A DNA stretch of 64,000 bases from Streptomyces sp. AC512_CC834 (GTDB lineage Bacteria > Actinomycetota > Actinomycetes > Streptomycetales > Streptomycetaceae): contig NZ_JAGMUO010000065.1 of assembly GCF_019049325.1 (NCBI RefSeq), positions 124,001-188,000 on the forward strand. The letters are read 5' to 3'. Below the pieces are notes generated by a model. That model was not told the origin of the DNA. It searched no databases and saw nothing but the letters and a program-made list of their open reading frames with translations. Below are positions 16,509-25,473 of the stretch, piece after piece. Numbering within the stretch: the stretch's first letter is position 1; each line of letters opens with the position of its first letter. A program made the position numbers and the translations under genes.

Positions 16509-17423
16509 TCACCGGAGTGTGACTTCGCTCGGACCGTTGAACGGCGCCAGCGACAGTACGGTCCGCGGCGTCCGCAGCCCCTCGCTCTCCGCGAACAGCC
16601 TGCGCGCCGCGTCGAAGGGGACGTCGTCGCCCGTCACCGCCGAGGCCCTGTCGTGGAGTTCACGGGCGGTGTCGCTCAGCTCCCTTTCGCCTCCCGCCCC
16701 CCAGGTGTCCCACAACAGCGTCTCCACCTTGTTCAGCGCCGCGAGGTCGATCCGGACGTCGTGCGCCACGAACCACTCACCGAACATCGGCCCCTCCTGC
16801 GGAGGGTGGAGCCCGAAGGCCCTGGGGTCCGCGTCGCCCGCCCGGACGGCCTGCCACGCCTTGCCGGCGACGATGAAGCGGTCACGCGGCACGTCCATCG
16901 GATCGAAGTCCACCTTCCAGCGGTCGCAGACCACCGGGTCGGCGAGCTGAGGATCGGCGAGCAGCCAGCCGCGGGCGGGGTCCCAGTACTCGGTCACGAC
17001 GTGGTCGCCGTGGAAACCGTCCGCACCGAAGTAGTCGGCGAAGCCGGAACGCAGTCGTGCGGGGATGCCCGCGTGGCGCAAGAACGAGCAGCACAGCAGC
17101 GCGAAGTCGCGGCACACTCCGACGAACCGGTCACCGACCTCGCGCCGCCGCGTCAGCGGGGCGTCGTCCCGCTCGACGACGATGCGCAGGACGTCGTCGA
17201 GGTAGCGCGTCTCGGCGTCGTTGTGCAGGCGGTCCGGCGGGACGGCATGACGGAACAGGTCGCCTTCCAGGCGGTGGACCATCAGGTCCCGGGCGGTGCG
17301 GGCGAGCTGTGTTGGATCGTCCGGCAGGTCGGCATAGAGCCCGACGAGTTCGCGGGGATCGGAGAACGGGCTGTGCGCCGTATAGAACGAAGCGGCGTCC
17401 CGTCCGAGGCGAGTCGATGGCAT
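16509..17423 (-). CDS. Transglutaminase-like domain protein
   Basis: A 304-residue cytoplasmic protein with a transglutaminase/protease-like core. The catalytic triad is visible: Cys104 in VGVCRDFALL, His141 in GDHVVTEYW and Asp157 in LLADPQ. No signal peptide or membrane segment is seen, unlike the larger secreted or membrane transglutaminase proteins of actinomycetes. The role could be peptide hydrolysis or amide exchange; partners are not evident. It is monocistronic. Confidence 0.82.
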   Translation of the reverse strand: MPSTRLGRDAASFYTAHSPFSDPRELVGLYADLPDDPTQLARTARDLMVHRLEGDLFRHAVPPDRLHNDAETRYLDDVLRIVVERDDAPLTRRREVGDRFVGVCRDFALLCCSFLRHAGIPARLRSGFADYFGADGFHGDHVVTEYWDPARGWLLADPQLADPVVCDRWKVDFDPMDVPRDRFIVAGKAWQAVRAGDADPRAFGLHPPQEGPMFGEWFVAHDVRIDLAALNKVETLLWDTWGAGGERELSDTARELHDRASAVTGDDVPFDAARRLFAESEGLRTPRTVLSLAPFNGPSEVTLR

Positions 17424-17563
17424 GGCTGGCCCCTCAGGGGACGACGGACACGGCTTCGGTCGCCGGGTTTCCGGTGCGCGTCACCGTGTCAAAATCTCCC
17501 CGTACCTGTCCAGAGCGGACCGATCGCGCCTCCCCGTCTCCCCGCGCCGTCCGCCGCGGACGC

Positions 17564-18310
17564 TCACTTCGGCGGGTTGAGTGTGCGGAAGTACGTCCAA
17601 CTGGTCTCGTTCGGCTCGCTCCACTGCTCCGGGGCCCGGGCGAACTCCGGGTGGTGATCGGCGATGTAGGCGCGGGTGCGCTCCGGTACCTCGGCGTACG
17701 AGTCGAGCTTGCGGCCCCGGCAGTGATAGGTGAGGCCGCCGGGCCGTTGGCCGCGGGCCATCCACGGGGCCCACGGGGACATCCGGGTCCAGGACATGGT
17801 GGCCGGGACGCTGGGGGCCGGTCCTGCCAGGTCCGCGCGGTGGGCGAAGAACTGGAAGAGCTCCAGGGCCCTGTACGTGTCGCCGGCCGAGTGGACCGGA
17901 TACTGGGCCACCGGCAGGGGCGAGGGATAGGCGAGCGGGATCTCCAGGCTGAAGCAGACCTGTTCGCCGAGGTCGGTCGTCGGGATCGGGAAGGGGCGCC
18001 ATTTCTGGTTCGCCGGGTCGTTCCAGATGTGCACCACCGGCAGGTCCTGCCAGGTTTCCAGGATCTCCCCGGTGGTGGGGTCCAGGTAGAAGGCGGCCTC
18101 GCGGGTGAGCAGCCGGTAGGAGTCCGGGCCGTCGTCGGCTTCGTGGACGAGGCGGGCGACGTTGACGCCTTCGAAGCCGAAGAGGCGCTCGTAGGGTTCG
18201 TCGGGGGCCCAGGTGTACACGCTTCCGGACCACCAGTAGGTGACCTCCTCGCCGTCGAGGGAGGCCCGGGTGCGTGCGAGGGAGCGGAGCGATTCCGCGG
18301 GTGTCGTCAT
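17564..18310 (-). CDS. DUF1838-family protein
   Basis: A 248-residue protein of the DUF1838 family. Typical stretches are YWWSGSVYTWAPDEP, FGFEGVNVARLV, YLDPTTGEILETW, and WNDPANQKWRPFP in the middle, and MSWTRMSPWAPWMARGQRPG toward the C-terminus. It is rich in Trp and Tyr and has no signal peptide. Function is unknown. It diverges from the RibD-like reductase gene with about 190 bases between them. Confidence 0.8.
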   Translation of the reverse strand: MTTPAESLRSLARTRASLDGEEVTYWWSGSVYTWAPDEPYERLFGFEGVNVARLVHEADDGPDSYRLLTREAAFYLDPTTGEILETWQDLPVVHIWNDPANQKWRPFPIPTTDLGEQVCFSLEIPLAYPSPLPVAQYPVHSAGDTYRALELFQFFAHRADLAGPAPSVPATMSWTRMSPWAPWMARGQRPGGLTYHCRGRKLDSYAEVPERTRAYIADHHPEFARAPEQWSEPNETSWTYFRTLNPPK

Positions 18311-18501
18311 GGACAGTACTCTGCGCGACGGTCACCCCGGCCGGGCGGAGAACACCGCGTCCGGGGCCGAAAACGGCCGGAAGCTTCCGTTCCGGAGGGC
18401 ACGGAAGGGGATCCACAGGAGGTTGTGGGCCCGGCGGACGCGTCGCGCGGGAGTGGGGGATCCCGGCGATGAATTCCGGCGGCGGATGGGGTCCACCCTG
18501 T

Positions 18502-19116
18502 ATGACTCGCATCATCGCTGACATCTCGGTCTCTCTCGACGGCTTCGTCACCGGGCCCGATCCCGGCCCGCACAACGGTCTGGGCACCGGCGGCGAGGCC
18601 CTGCACACCTGGGCGTTCTCCGACGACCCCGTGGACCGCCGGATCGTGCGCGAGGCGACCGCCCGCTCGGGTGCCGTCGTCCTCGGCCGCCGGCTCTTCG
18701 ACGTGGTCGACGGGCCGGGCGGCTGGGACGACGAGATCGGCTACGGCGCGGCGGAGGTCGGCAAACCCCCGTTCGTCGTCGTGACCGGCTCGCCGCCGGA
18801 GTCGGTCCGGCTCACCGGCCTCGACTGGACGTTCGTCACGACCGGTCTGCCCGACGCCGTCACCGCCGCGCGCGAGCGTGCCGAGGCGGCTGCGGCGGCC
18901 GGTGGCAAGGACCTCGACGTCGTCGTCATGGGCGGCGGCGCCACGGTCGGCTCGGCGCTCCACGCCGGACTGGTCGACGTGCTGTCGCTGCACCTGGCGC
19001 CCGTCGTTCTGGGCTCCGGAACACCCCTGTCCACCGGCGGATCACCGCGCACACTGGTCCAGCGGAGCGTGCACCCGACATCGACGGCCACACACCTGAT
19101 CTACGACGTCCTCTGA
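18502..19116 (+). CDS. Dihydrofolate reductase family (RibD C-terminal-like) protein
   Basis: A 204-residue protein with the RibD_C/DHFR-like fold: RIIADISVSLDGFVTGPD at the start, GAVVLGRRLFDVVDG with the conserved GR, FVVVTGSPPESV, and VVVMGGGATVGSALHAGLVDVLSLHLAPVVLGSG. It is probably an NADPH-dependent reductase of unknown substrate; free-standing copies are common in Streptomyces. The ATG at 18502 begins the conserved strand; upstream in-frame codons do not look like this family. Confidence 0.87.
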   Translation: MTRIIADISVSLDGFVTGPDPGPHNGLGTGGEALHTWAFSDDPVDRRIVREATARSGAVVLGRRLFDVVDGPGGWDDEIGYGAAEVGKPPFVVVTGSPPESVRLTGLDWTFVTTGLPDAVTAARERAEAAAAAGGKDLDVVVMGGGATVGSALHAGLVDVLSLHLAPVVLGSGTPLSTGGSPRTLVQRSVHPTSTATHLIYDVL

Positions 19117-19278
19117 CGGACCTCAGGGTCAAACCGGCACCTCGACGACTTCCTCGCCCGGGCGGCGGACACGACGGTGGCCCGGCAGCGGCACACGGGG
19201 CCGCACCGGTACGCGGTCGGGGTGCCCGGCCGCGCGGGCGCGACGGAGGTCGTGTCGGCACCCGTAGGCGCATCGCCA

Positions 19279-19329
19279 TTGACAGGCCGCTCCGAGTCGT
19301 TCAAGGATGACCTTGTTGACAACGTTGTC
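19279..19329 (+). promoter_or_regulatory. Promoter of the discoidin gene with LacI-type operator
   Basis: A -35 TTGACA (19279-19284) and a -10-like AAGGAT (19303-19308) are 18 bp apart. Ten bases further on is the perfect 12-bp palindrome GACAACGTTGTC (19318-19329), with the central CG step and AACGTT core typical of LacI-family operators. It would cover the early transcribed region and block initiation. The gene start is at 19350. Confidence 0.75.
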
Positions 19330-19349
19330 GCCCGCTGAAGAGGACCATC

Positions 19350-22300
19350 ATGGGACCCATTTCCCTCCCTGTCGACCGCAGGCTCCTTCTGCGACTGCTC
19401 GGCGCGGGCGGCGCCGCGGCCGCCCTCCAGCCGGCGCTGGGTTCCCCTTCGGCCGCCGCCGGCTCTGCCCCCACCTCCGCCTCCGCCTCCGCCTCTACCA
19501 GCGCGTCCGACCGGACCGGTGACCCGCCGGACGACGTCGCCGCCACGTACCACCGCGTTCTCCTGCGGCACACCCGCTGGTCCGAGACGCAGTGGGACGA
19601 GGCCAAGGGGACGTACACCGACGAGTACTTCGGCTTCGCCGTGGTCCTCGGGCACGCCGTGCTGCTGACGCACGGGACCTTCGACGAGGACGCGGCCGGT
19701 GTCGACCGGGAGACACTCAAGAGCCGGACCCTGGCGACGCTGCGGCACTTCGCCGCCTCCAATCGGCTGATGGGCGGCACCCAGTGGGGCCGCACACTGT
19801 TCTTCGACACCACCTTCCAGTCGTACTTCATCCTCGCCGCCCACCTGCTGTGGGACCAGCTCGACGACGCCACCCGCTCCGCGGTGGACACCATCACCCG
19901 CGAACAGGCGGCGTACACGCACTCCCTGGGCACCGGCGACGACCCGGCTTCCGGGGACTGGACCCCGAACGGCCTCGAGGGCGGGTACGTCGGTGACACC
20001 AAGCTGGAGGAGATGGGCCTCTACGCGCAGACCCTCGCCCCCGCGCTGGCCTGGGCACCGGACGACCGGCGCCGCGCCGACTGGGCGACCGACTACGGCA
20101 CCTGGTCGCGCAACGAGGGTGGTCTGCCGCCCGCCGACCTGGCCAACCCCACGCGGGTGGACGGGGTTCCGGTCTCGCGCAACACCGCGCACAACACGTA
20201 CGACACCTTCATCGTGGAGAACCACGGTTCGTTCGGGCCGCACTACCAGGAGGAGATGTGGCGTACCTCGGGGCGCAACGCGGCGCACTTCCTCGCGGCG
20301 GGCGAGCCATTGCCCGAGGTGCTGACCAGGCAGCCCAACGCGGAGCCGCTGTGGCGGACGCTGCTGGGTGTCATGTCGGACGCGGGTGAGCCGCTGATGC
20401 CGATGGTGGACGACCGCGAGCACCTGTACGGCAGGGACGTCATACCGCTGGCCTTCCTCTCCCGGGTCGCGGGAGACCGGGCGGCGGCCCGCGCGGAGAC
20501 GGAGCTGGCCGCGCGCCTGGAGGCGTATCAGGCGTACCCGCCGGAGTACCGGCTGGCGAAGTTCTCGGGCGAGCCGAAGTACGAGCCGGAGGCACGCGCG
20601 GAGCTCGCCATCAGCTATCTGCTGCACGTGTGGCCGGACGCGGGCCGACGGGTGCGGCCGATGTCCCGCGAGGAGTTGTTCGCGTACGCGGCCGGCGTCA
20701 CCGACTTCGGGACCGGCCCGGGACTGGTGTCCCACCAGTCCCCCGCCGCCTGGGCGGGTGCGGTGACGAAACCCGGGTTCGTGAAGTTCGCCTGGCAGCC
20801 GGGGCACGACGACTGGCTGTTCCGCCTCAGCGGGAAGACCCCCATGTTCCTGCCCTCGACCGCCGCGGCGGTCACCGGCCGGACGGTGCGTGTGCACACG
20901 GAGCTGCGGGACGGGTTCGACGGCAGCGCCACGGTGCTGCGGCTGGGCGAACGCTTCGCCGGTTACGCGACGCTCCCCTCGGGCGGAGTCGTCTACGCCT
21001 GCGACGGGCCGGAGGCGGCCGGCTCGCGGCTGGAGGTGCACAACCTCACCATGCCCGGTGTGGCGGGCCTCGACGGAAGCCGCACCTACCGCTTCGCGGA
21101 GGGTTCGGCCACGGTCCGCGCGCAGGACGCCACGCCCTCGGCCGCGGGACGCGTCGACGAGCTGACCTTCACCCGCGCGACGGTACGGCACATCCGGATG
21201 CTGGGCGTGCAACCCGACCCGACGTACGGGTACTCGCTGTACGCGGTCGAGGCACGCGACGGGGCCGATACCCCCGACCTCGCCCGGGGCGGTACGGCGA
21301 CGGCCTCGTCGCAGTCGCCCGGCATGACGCCGGAGCTGGCCGTGGACGGCGACGCGAAGACCCGCTGGGCGGTCTCCCGCGACGACCGGAACCGGGCGGA
21401 CAGTTGGTGGGCGGTGGACCTCGGCGCCGACCGTGCGCTCGACCGGGTCACGCTGCGCTGGGAGGCGGCCGCCGGCCGTTCCTACCGCGTGCAGGGGTCG
21501 TCCGACGGCGAGCGGTGGACCGACCTGGCGACCGGACCGGCGCCGGCGCTGCGCAGCCACGGCGGCTGGCTCGACGTCGACGGCCGTGCGGGGCTGGTCG
21601 TTCGCGGCGGCGAGCAGGCACTGGCCGTGTACGGGGACACGATCGCTCCGGCCGAAGGGGCGCGGGGCCCGCTCGTGGTCGAGGGGCACTGCGGGGTCGC
21701 TTCCGACGAACTGCGCGAGCTGGCACGCGCCGACGCACCCGCCGCCGACGACGACCGGGTCCGCGCGGCGCGGGTGGACGGGTACCTGAGCCTGTTCAAC
21801 CTGTCGGCGGACGAGGTGAGTACACGGGTCGAGGTGCCGCAGCGGGGCCGGCGCCGGCAGGTCTACGAGGGCGAGCAGACGGTGACCGGGGAGGGCATCG
21901 GCTACCGGGCTCGGCTGGACGCCGCGTCCGCCCTGCTGCTTCCCCCGCGCTTCACTCTCACGGCGTTGTCGGGGCGGACGCTGCCGCCGGGGCTGCGGGT
22001 GCGGGTGAGCGACGGGGCGACCCTGGTCCTGTCCGGCGCCCGTTGCCGGCTGCGGATCGAGGCCCAGGGGCACAGCACCGACGCGACCGTGCGCGACGGA
22101 CGCGAGACACGTGTCACGGTGCGTGGCGCACAGCCGTATCCGCACCACGACCTCGCCCTGGGACGGAACACCTTCCCGACCAATCCGCTGCCGCCCGGAA
22201 CGACCGGGCCGGGCGCCGCCGTGGACGGCGACCCGGACACGGTGTGGCGACCGGGCCGCGACGGCCGCATGGTGGTCGACCTCGGGGCGCGCACCCGGGT

Positions 22301-22514
22301 GCGGTGGGTGGAGGCGCGGTGGACGACGGGGGCGGCCCCGGCCGCCCGCGTGGAGTTCAGCAACGACGGGGTGCGCTACCGGCGCGTGGGGTCCCTGGAC
22401 GGCCGCGGCCGCGTACGCCGGCTGACCCACGCGGGGTCGGTCCGCTATGTCGCGGTGACGGTGGTGGGCACGCCGCACGCACACGACGGGCTGATCCGGC
22501 TCTCCGTGGGCTGA
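19350..22514 (+). CDS. Secreted discoidin-domain protein, probable polysaccharide-active enzyme
   Basis: A 1054-residue exported protein. The N-terminus has a twin-arginine-like RRLLLRLL followed by an Ala-rich hydrophobic stretch and a Ser/Ala linker. Residues about 60-420 are mostly helical and rich in Trp, Tyr and His (WSETQWDEAKGTYTDEYFG, NRLMGGTQWGRTLFFDTTFQ, GDWTPNGLEGGYVGD), suggestive of an alpha/alpha-barrel glycan lyase or hydrolase, then a beta-rich region. Two F5/8 type C (discoidin) carbohydrate-binding domains follow: about 645-790 (ATASSQSPGMTPELAVDG) and about 930-1050 (GPGAAVDGDPDTVWRPG). No exact enzyme family is recognised. The LacI operator at its promoter supports sugar-dependent control. 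Confidence 0.8.
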   Translation: MGPISLPVDRRLLLRLLGAGGAAAALQPALGSPSAAAGSAPTSASASASTSASDRTGDPPDDVAATYHRVLLRHTRWSETQWDEAKGTYTDEYFGFAVVLGHAVLLTHGTFDEDAAGVDRETLKSRTLATLRHFAASNRLMGGTQWGRTLFFDTTFQSYFILAAHLLWDQLDDATRSAVDTITREQAAYTHSLGTGDDPASGDWTPNGLEGGYVGDTKLEEMGLYAQTLAPALAWAPDDRRRADWATDYGTWSRNEGGLPPADLANPTRVDGVPVSRNTAHNTYDTFIVENHGSFGPHYQEEMWRTSGRNAAHFLAAGEPLPEVLTRQPNAEPLWRTLLGVMSDAGEPLMPMVDDREHLYGRDVIPLAFLSRVAGDRAAARAETELAARLEAYQAYPPEYRLAKFSGEPKYEPEARAELAISYLLHVWPDAGRRVRPMSREELFAYAAGVTDFGTGPGLVSHQSPAAWAGAVTKPGFVKFAWQPGHDDWLFRLSGKTPMFLPSTAAAVTGRTVRVHTELRDGFDGSATVLRLGERFAGYATLPSGGVVYACDGPEAAGSRLEVHNLTMPGVAGLDGSRTYRFAEGSATVRAQDATPSAAGRVDELTFTRATVRHIRMLGVQPDPTYGYSLYAVEARDGADTPDLARGGTATASSQSPGMTPELAVDGDAKTRWAVSRDDRNRADSWWAVDLGADRALDRVTLRWEAAAGRSYRVQGSSDGERWTDLATGPAPALRSHGGWLDVDGRAGLVVRGGEQALAVYGDTIAPAEGARGPLVVEGHCGVASDELRELARADAPAADDDRVRAARVDGYLSLFNLSADEVSTRVEVPQRGRRRQVYEGEQTVTGEGIGYRARLDAASALLLPPRFTLTALSGRTLPPGLRVRVSDGATLVLSGARCRLRIEAQGHSTDATVRDGRETRVTVRGAQPYPHHDLALGRNTFPTNPLPPGTTGPGAAVDGDPDTVWRPGRDGRMVVDLGARTRVRWVEARWTTGAAPAARVEFSNDGVRYRRVGSLDGRGRVRRLTHAGSVRYVAVTVVGTPHAHDGLIRLSVG

Positions 22515-22536
22515 GCGGGCTCCCGTTCCACGGCGT

Positions 22537-22574
22537 GGCCGTCCGGTGTGCTCCCAGGGGCGCACCGGACGGCC
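22537..22574. terminator. Bidirectional hairpin between convergent genes
   Basis: Arms 22537-22551 (GGCCGTCCGGTGTGC) and 22560-22574 pair with one G-T wobble around an 8-base loop. It lies between the stops of the discoidin gene and the leftward peptidoglycan-binding protein, so it can serve both. Confidence 0.8.
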
Positions 22575-22593
22575 GTTGCCGCTTCGGACCGGT

Positions 22594-23058
22594 TCAGCAG
22601 TACGGCTTGGAGTCGGCCGCGAAGTCCTTGAAGGCCGCCTTGGTCTTCGTTCCGGCGATGCCGTCGATCTTGCCCTTGTAGCCGTGGTACTTCTTCAGGT
22701 CGCGCTGCAGGGCGCTGATGGTGTTCTTGCCGACGATGCCGTCGATCCTGTCGTCGTAGCCCCAGTACTTCTTGAGCCAGCGCTGCAGCGACATCCAGCT
22801 CTGCGGGCCCAGTTGCCCGTCCAGGGCGCCGTTGTAGTTCCACTTGTCCTGGATCCAGCACTGGACGTACCTGGCCTGCGTCGTGCTCAGGCCGAGGTTG
22901 TTCACCGCCAGCGGAGCGGCGTCCCGGGTGCTGGTCGCGGCGGGCGCGGACCGGGTGGGCTGCGCGGTCGCGGTCGCGGCTCCCGCGAGGCCGCCGGCCG
23001 CGATACCGGCCGCGGCGGTGAGGCTCACGACCGTCCTCGTCATCGTGTTCGTTCGCAT
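22594..23058 (-). CDS. Secreted peptidoglycan-binding domain protein
   Basis: A 154-residue secreted protein. A signal peptide (MRTNTMTRTVV, hydrophobic to about residue 32) is followed by a linker and two peptidoglycan-binding-like repeats in tandem: DGQLGPQSWMSLQRWLKKYWGYDDRIDG and DGIVGKNTISALQRDLKKYHGYKGKIDG, ending with KAAFKDFAADSKPYC. Both carry the DGxxGxxTxxALQ pattern of PG_binding_1. No catalytic domain is attached, so it may anchor or modulate a cell-wall enzyme. The ATG at 23058 follows GGGGAAG. Confidence 0.85.
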   Translation of the reverse strand: MRTNTMTRTVVSLTAAAGIAAGGLAGAATATAQPTRSAPAATSTRDAAPLAVNNLGLSTTQARYVQCWIQDKWNYNGALDGQLGPQSWMSLQRWLKKYWGYDDRIDGIVGKNTISALQRDLKKYHGYKGKIDGIAGTKTKAAFKDFAADSKPYC

Positions 23059-23397
23059 TGCTTCCCCCTGTGGGTCGTCGTGCGTCGGAGTCCTGCCTTC
23101 TGCCGTCCTTGCGGGGCGGCATGTACGACGATGGGGGCCGGTCGGCGAGTCCCGCCAGGTCCGCCGCGAATGTGGCGCGGGACGGGGACGCCCTACGCCC
23201 GACCTGCGCGTTCGCCGGCCCGGATGACGCGCCCGCGGGACGCTGCGGGACATCACAGGGCGGGATCACGCGCCGTCGGCAAGTGTGAAGCAGGCCCCCG
23301 CACGGCCATTGACGGCCGTACGCCGTGCCCCTACGGTGCCCTCACCGCGCGGCCCGCGATCGGTCCCGGGGCGGCCCGAGGGGATGGTGGCAGGGCG
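23059..23397. promoter_or_regulatory. Divergent intergenic region with quinone reductase promoter
   Basis: About 340 bases without a gene. Near its right end, TTGACG (23309-23314) and TACGGT (23332-23337) with a 17-bp spacer make a good promoter for the quinone reductase, about 60 bases before its ATG. The remainder is GC-rich; I see no convincing ORF, RNA gene or long repeat. Confidence 0.6.
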
Positions 23398-24387
23398 ATG
23401 AAGGCAGTGGTCCAGGAGCGGTTCGGCGCGCCGGACACCCTGCGGCTGCGGGAGGTCGACCGGCCCCGCGCCGGGGCCGGTCAGGTGCTGGTGCGCGTAC
23501 ACGCGGCCGCGGTGAATCCGTACGACTGGCACATGCTGCGCGGAGACCCGTACGCGGCACGGCTGTTGGGAGGGATGGGGCTCACCCGTCCGAAGTCCCG
23601 GGTGGCCGGGATCGACGCGGCCGGGGTGGTGGAGGGCGTCGGTGCCGGTGTGCGCGGGCTGCTGCCGGGTGATCCGGTGCTCGGCTTCTGCCCGGGGTCC
23701 TTCGCCGAGTACGCGTGCACCACCGAGGAGTTGCTGGTGCCCAGGCCGGCGGGCCTGACCTTCGAGCAGGCCGCGGCCCTGCCGATGGGGGCGGTGACCG
23801 CGCTGCGCGGCGTCCGGACCGTCGGCCGGGTCCGTCCCGGGCAACGGGTGCTGGTCAACGGGGCGGGCGGCGGGGTCGGCACCTTCGCCGTGCAGCTCGC
23901 GGCGGTGCTGGACGCGGAGGTCACCGGGGTGTGCGGCGCACGCAACACCGACCTGGTCCGCTCACTGGGCGCCGCCCATGTCCTCGACTACGCCCGGGAG
24001 GACTTCACCGACGGACGCGAGCGCTACGACGTCATCCTGGACAACGTGGGCAACCAACCGCTGGGCCGGCTGCGCCGGACGCTCACTCCGACGGGAGTCC
24101 TGGTGGCCAACGGCGGCGGCTCCCCCGGCCGGGTGTTCGGGGCGATCGGCGCCATGCTGAAACTCGCGGCCGTCGACGCCGTCACCCGGCAACGGCTGCG
24201 CCCGATCCTCCCTGCGACCCCGGACGGGCCGGCCCACGCGGACCTGCTGGCCGTCACCGCGCTCGTCGAGGCGGGGCAGGTCGTGCCGGTGGTCGGCCGG
24301 TCCTACGCCCTGGCCGACACCGCGCGGGCGCTGCGGCACGTCGAGGAGGGGCACGCCTGCGGCAAGACCGTGATCACGGTGCCGTAG
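23398..24387 (+). CDS. NAD(P)-dependent quinone/enone reductase (MDR family, zinc-free)
   Basis: A 329-residue medium-chain dehydrogenase/reductase. The N-terminus MKAVVQERFGAPDTLRLREVDRP and HAAAVNPYDWHMLRGDPY are those of the QOR/zeta-crystallin branch; the catalytic and structural zinc cysteines of alcohol dehydrogenases are absent. The Rossmann motif is LVNGAGGGVGTFAVQLAAVL near residue 158. It probably reduces quinones or alpha,beta-unsaturated carbonyls with NADPH. It is monocistronic with its own promoter. Confidence 0.88.
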   Translation: MKAVVQERFGAPDTLRLREVDRPRAGAGQVLVRVHAAAVNPYDWHMLRGDPYAARLLGGMGLTRPKSRVAGIDAAGVVEGVGAGVRGLLPGDPVLGFCPGSFAEYACTTEELLVPRPAGLTFEQAAALPMGAVTALRGVRTVGRVRPGQRVLVNGAGGGVGTFAVQLAAVLDAEVTGVCGARNTDLVRSLGAAHVLDYAREDFTDGRERYDVILDNVGNQPLGRLRRTLTPTGVLVANGGGSPGRVFGAIGAMLKLAAVDAVTRQRLRPILPATPDGPAHADLLAVTALVEAGQVVPVVGRSYALADTARALRHVEEGHACGKTVITVP

Positions 24388-24422
24388 GCCGAAAGCCCCG
24401 GGCGGGGTCGCCGTACCGCGCT

Positions 24423-25430
24423 TCAGCGAAACCCCGTGCGGGGAGCCGTGACCTCGATGGTGTCCTTCACCAGGGCCAGCGCCGCCCCCACCGGGCTCGA
24501 CCGTCCGCCGCTCACGGTCACGTCACCCGCGTCGGGGCAGCCGAAGACGACGGCCTTCTCGGGTCCGGTCAGCGCGTGCAGGGGATCCCCCGGCTCGGTC
24601 TCCTCCAGGCGTACATACACCATGTGGGGCTCGTCCGCCGACGCGCCGGCGACCGCCCGCAGCCGACGGGACCGGGCGGCCGCGTCCAGGGCTCTGCCGA
24701 CGGTGTTTTCGTCCACCGGCTCCGTCCGCACGCGCACCGCCGCCGGGTCCCATCCCCAGGCCAGTGCCGCCAGCAGCCGCACCTTGGTGGCGGCGTCCTC
24801 GCCCGACAGGTCGGCCGAAGGATCCGCCTCCGCGATGCCCCGGAGCCTCGCGGCACGAACGGCGTCGCTCAGCGTGTCGCCGTCGGCGAGGCGGTCGAGT
24901 ACGAAGGTCACGGTGCCGCCCGGGCAGGCCCGGATCGTCCGGCAGTCCAGGCCGCGCAGGGACGTTCGCGACAGGTCGCCCGCGGGAAGCGCCGCTCCGG
25001 TCGCGCCGGAGATCCTGATCATGCTGCCGCCCGCCCGGGCGGCCGCGTCGAGTTCCCGCCAGTGCGTGAGCAGGTGGCTCTTGGTGGCCGTCACCACGTG
25101 GATCCCCCGGCGCAGTGCGGTCACGGCCTCTTGTGCCGCGTGCTGCCGCAGTTGTGGCGAGGAGGGGACGGCCTGGACGAAGACGCGGGCGCCGGTCCGG
25201 TCGAAGGTCTCGCCCAACGGTCTCGGCGCGCCCCACTCCGAGCGCGGCGGCACGGACCCGTCGTCGCCCGGCCGGCACTGGGCCGAGCTCACGCGCACGG
25301 CACCGACGCGCGGACGTACGCCGTAACGGCGTTCGAGCGTGTCCCCGTGCCGGGCCAGCCTGTCGACGAAGGCCTGGCCGACCGGGCCGTAGCCGGAGAG
25401 GACCACATCGGTTCGAGTCGCTTCATCCAT
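24423..25430 (-). CDS. Homoserine dehydrogenase-like protein
   Basis: A 335-residue protein with the two-domain plan of homoserine dehydrogenase without the C-terminal ACT domain. The Rossmann motif reads VVLSGYGPVGQAFVDRL; the TANK-like motif is TATKSHLL; SGATGAALPAGDLSR corresponds to the A(T/S)VGGG loop; and RGIAEADPSADLSGEDAATK keeps the substrate-binding block with the catalytic lysine. It stands far from thrB/thrC, and the main glycine loop of the substrate site differs from the usual VGGGIP. It could be a specialised dehydrogenase for a related amino alcohol or beta-hydroxy amino acid. Converges with the quinone reductase. Confidence 0.78.
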   Translation of the reverse strand: MDEATRTDVVLSGYGPVGQAFVDRLARHGDTLERRYGVRPRVGAVRVSSAQCRPGDDGSVPPRSEWGAPRPLGETFDRTGARVFVQAVPSSPQLRQHAAQEAVTALRRGIHVVTATKSHLLTHWRELDAAARAGGSMIRISGATGAALPAGDLSRTSLRGLDCRTIRACPGGTVTFVLDRLADGDTLSDAVRAARLRGIAEADPSADLSGEDAATKVRLLAALAWGWDPAAVRVRTEPVDENTVGRALDAAARSRRLRAVAGASADEPHMVYVRLEETEPGDPLHALTGPEKAVVFGCPDAGDVTVSGGRSSPVGAALALVKDTIEVTAPRTGFR

Positions 25431-25473
25431 GGATCCGGGATCCTCTCACATCGCCCGAACGTGACGCGGCCCG

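Noticed and set aside
19117..19338. A + strand frame reading HLDDFLARAADTT and ending SESFKDDLVDNVVAR before the discoidin gene
   Set aside because: It has no start or family match, and its last part runs through the promoter and operator, so it is most likely chance in GC-rich DNA.
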